A DNA stretch of 14,056 nt from the NCBI GenBank assembly GCA_034408745.1, contig JAWXCM010000146.1, forward strand, positions 1 to 14,056. The letters are read 5' to 3'. Within the stretch, counting starts at the first letter, position 1, and each line of letters opens with the position of its first letter. The translations under genes and the position numbers were made by a program. The notes under the pieces are model-generated. The model saw only the letters and a list, made by a program, of their open reading frames with translations. It did no database searches and was not told the origin of the DNA. Positions 13,194 through 14,056 of the stretch are shown piece by piece. The DNA is from JAWXCM01 sp034408745. Lineage in GTDB: Bacteria > Acidobacteriota > Terriglobia > Bryobacterales > Bryobacteraceae.

Positions 13194-13427
13194 CTATTTC
13201 GAGAACGCGTCGAACAACTTGCTGACGCCACGGCCCACCAGCAGATCGACGATCTGGAAATACACGGCAAAGGCGAAAACAGCACTGATGACTACGAGTG
13301 TCGTGGCCCGGACCTGCCTGGCCGACGGCCAGGTGACACGCTTCATCTCCGACTGGAGATCTTCGAAATAGCTCTTTACCTGCTCGGGCCAGCGCCCGGC
13401 GGTCTGCACTAAATTGTTCGCTTCCAT
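13194..13427 (-). CDS. secE: preprotein translocase subunit SecE
   Basis: A 77-residue, single-spanning SecE, the short form found in most bacteria. It clamps SecY in the inner-membrane translocon. The family signature EMKRVTWPS (27-35) lies on the amphipathic cytoplasmic helix, followed by the membrane helix ATTLVVISAVFAFAVYFQIV (41-60). The ATG at 13427 is preferred over a frame extension into the tRNA side because the family has no such leader. It ends 8 bases before nusG, the usual pairing. Confidence 0.96.
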   Translation of the reverse strand: MEANNLVQTAGRWPEQVKSYFEDLQSEMKRVTWPSARQVRATTLVVISAVFAFAVYFQIVDLLVGRGVSKLFDAFSK

Positions 13428-13470
13428 CGTGACCACGCTTTTGCCTGCGCAGCGGCAATAAACAACCCCG

Positions 13471-13503
13471 AAAAAAGACCAAAACGCGCCTGCGCTTGCG
13501 CGT
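13471..13503 (-). terminator. intrinsic terminator or attenuator between trnW and secE
   Basis: On the minus strand ACGCGC and GCGCGT (13484-13503) form a six-pair GC-rich stem with an eight-base loop, followed directly by TTTTGGTCTTTTTT. This is the best U-tract in the window. It lies after tRNA-Trp and about 45 bases before secE, so either it partly terminates the tuf-rpmG-trnW transcript or secE-nusG-rplK has its own promoter. None is obvious in the remaining gap. Confidence 0.58.
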
Positions 13504-13539
13504 CCGGATTCCAAGCTTTTCAGCGGGGTCAATGAAGAA

Positions 13540-13614
13540 TGGCAGGGGCGGAGGGATTCGAACCCCCACTCACGGTTTTGGAGACCGCCGTTCTACCGTT
13601 GAAACTACGCCCCT
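13540..13614 (-). tRNA. trnW: tRNA-Trp(CCA)
   Basis: The minus strand reads AGGGGCG at the 5' acceptor arm and CGCCCCT at the 3' arm (all seven pairs), with discriminator G and an encoded CCA end. The D-arm region holds AACGGTAGAAC. The anticodon stem CGGTC...ACCG encloses a loop with CTCCAAA, whose anticodon CCA reads UGG (Trp). The T arm contains GGTTCGAATCC. A tRNA-Trp between rpmG and secE is a common bacterial arrangement. Confidence 0.97.
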
Positions 13615-13637
13615 GAACTTCCGGCTACTTAGCTATT

Positions 13638-13790
13638 CTACTTGATCTCGCGGTGCGCCTGGTGTTTCCGGCAGCGGGGGCAGAACTTTTTGAACTCAAG
13701 ACGCGCTGTGGTGGTCTTTTTGTTCTTGGTGTTCGTGTAGTTCCGCTCTTTGCATTCCTGGCACTGGAACGTGATGATTTCTCGCGACAT
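13638..13790 (-). CDS. rpmG: 50S ribosomal protein L33, zinc-binding form
   Basis: A 50-residue large-subunit protein, the standard length. It keeps both Cys pairs, Cys10/Cys13 (CQEC) and Cys37/Cys40 (CPRC), so it is the zinc-ribbon (C+) form. The middle NYTNTKNKKTTTARLEFKKF is typical of L33. ATG at 13790 was chosen because the family begins M-x-R-x-x-I-T-F; upstream in-frame residues belong to the leader. It lies between tuf and tRNA-Trp on the same strand. Confidence 0.97.
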   Translation of the reverse strand: MSREIITFQCQECKERNYTNTKNKKTTTARLEFKKFCPRCRKHQAHREIK

Positions 13791-13827
13791 ACGCTTTCTC
13801 GATTCCTGCTTTTCAGACTGCAAGACG

Positions 13828-13852
13828 CGGCCCGGTATACTCTACCGGACCG
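13828..13852 (-). terminator. hairpin terminator after tuf
   Basis: CGGTCCGGTA and TACCGGGCCG pair over ten positions (one G-T) around loop GAGTA, about 78 bases after the tuf stop on the minus strand and 38 bases before rpmG. The sequence behind it (CGTCTTGCAG) is not a proper T tract, so it may be a weak terminator or an mRNA processing hairpin that lowers rpmG expression relative to tuf. Confidence 0.5.
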
Positions 13853-13929
13853 CGACCATTACCAATTTGCTTCCGCTGGCGACCGGCCGCGTAAGCGGTA
13901 CCCGGGCGGAACAGCGGCCCTGCAAGGCC

Positions 13930-14056
13930 TTACTCGAGGATTTCCGACACCGTGCCGGCGCCGACCGTACGGCCGCCTTCACGAATCGCAAACCGCAGAC
14001 CCTTGTCCATGGCGATTGGCGTGATCAGCTCGATTTCCAGCTGCACGTTGTCACCA
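13930..14056 (-). CDS. tuf: elongation factor Tu, C-terminal end
   Basis: Only the last 41 complete codons are in the window; the gene continues past the right edge. The translation GDNVQLEIELITPIAMDKGL followed by RFAIREGGRTVGAGTVSEILE is the very conserved C-terminus of EF-Tu domain 3, with stop TAA at 13930-13932. EF-Tu delivers aminoacyl-tRNA to the ribosome. A tuf copy at the head of rpmG-trnW-secE-nusG-rplK is the classical arrangement. Whether a second tuf exists elsewhere cannot be seen. Confidence 0.98.
   Translation of the reverse strand, partial: GDNVQLEIELITPIAMDKGLRFAIREGGRTVGAGTVSEILE

Noticed and set aside
12346..13371. Plus-strand open frame of 341 codons opposite nusG and secE
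   Set aside because: It is a shadow of conserved genes with no recognisable domain.
13194..13569. Long N-terminal extensions of nusG and secE reaching into secE and tRNA-Trp
   Set aside because: The frames are open by chance across another gene or the tRNA. Family starts with proper spacing exist at 13185 and 13427.
13835..13880. Possible sigma-70 promoter (TTGGTA...TATACC) for rpmG
   Set aside because: The spacer would be about 20 bases, and TATACC lies within the hairpin after tuf, which explains the sequence better.
1..14056. CRISPR array, prophage or toxin-antitoxin/defence cassette
   Set aside because: No regularly spaced direct repeats, integrase, phage structural genes or defence signature were seen. 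The insertion sequence is the only mobile element.

Overview
The window is bacterial chromosomal DNA with a GC-rich, strongly GC3-biased coding style. The proteins (an Amt with a Pro/Ala-rich leader, secreted proteins with 'DYFPLQTGNSW'-type starts, a CysO/CysM/JAMM/MoeZ cluster, short acidic hypotheticals) look most like Acidobacteriota, perhaps the Solibacter/Bryobacter side. This is a recognition-based inference, not a database result. Nearly all genes lie on the minus strand.

Layout, left to right. (1) 1-890 is the right part of an IS4-family insertion sequence. Its plus-strand transposase is broken by four small indels and the element is cut by the window edge. It sits inside a minus-strand ammonium transporter gene (amt), of which only the first ~139 codons remain. 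A 53-residue membrane protein lies just upstream of amt. (2) 1744-9565 is a very tight minus-strand run of nine genes. In transcription order these are an aldo/keto reductase, a secreted BsuPI-domain protein, endonuclease IV (nfo), an acidic unknown protein, recJ, a cysM-type cysteine synthase, a JAMM peptidase, a CysO/MoaD-like sulfur carrier and a MoeB-rhodanese fusion (moeZ type). A hairpin terminator follows the last. (3) 9639-10409 is a divergent plus-strand secreted coiled-coil protein of unknown function. (4) 10393-11963 holds a minus-strand polytopic membrane protein (GT-C-like) and a small coupled ORF. (5) 11953-14056 is the translation/secretion locus in its classical order tuf - rpmG - trnW(CCA) - secE - nusG - rplK. 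Here rplK is not followed by rplA; instead there is a strong hairpin and the membrane protein gene.

How the genes work together. The last four genes of the long run form a complete protein-thiocarboxylate cysteine pathway as known from Mycobacterium tuberculosis. MoeZ adenylates and sulfurates the carrier C-terminus, CysM joins the carrier thiocarboxylate to an aminoacrylate, and the JAMM peptidase releases cysteine. The carrier does not end in Gly-Gly but in Gly-Gly-Ser-Leu-Val, so it should need proteolytic maturation, for which the JAMM peptidase is the obvious candidate. The two glycine codons also form the Shine-Dalgarno sequence of the TTG-started moeZ. An extended -10 element just before cysM suggests that this pathway can be transcribed separately from the repair genes (nfo, recJ) upstream.

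The most interesting points are the masked CysO tail, the Lys in CysM at the position of the phosphoserine-selecting Arg of the mycobacterial enzyme, the acidic ~79-residue N-terminal extension on NusG, and the rplK synteny break with a terminator hairpin inside the next reading frame. I found no CRISPR array, phage genes or defence system.
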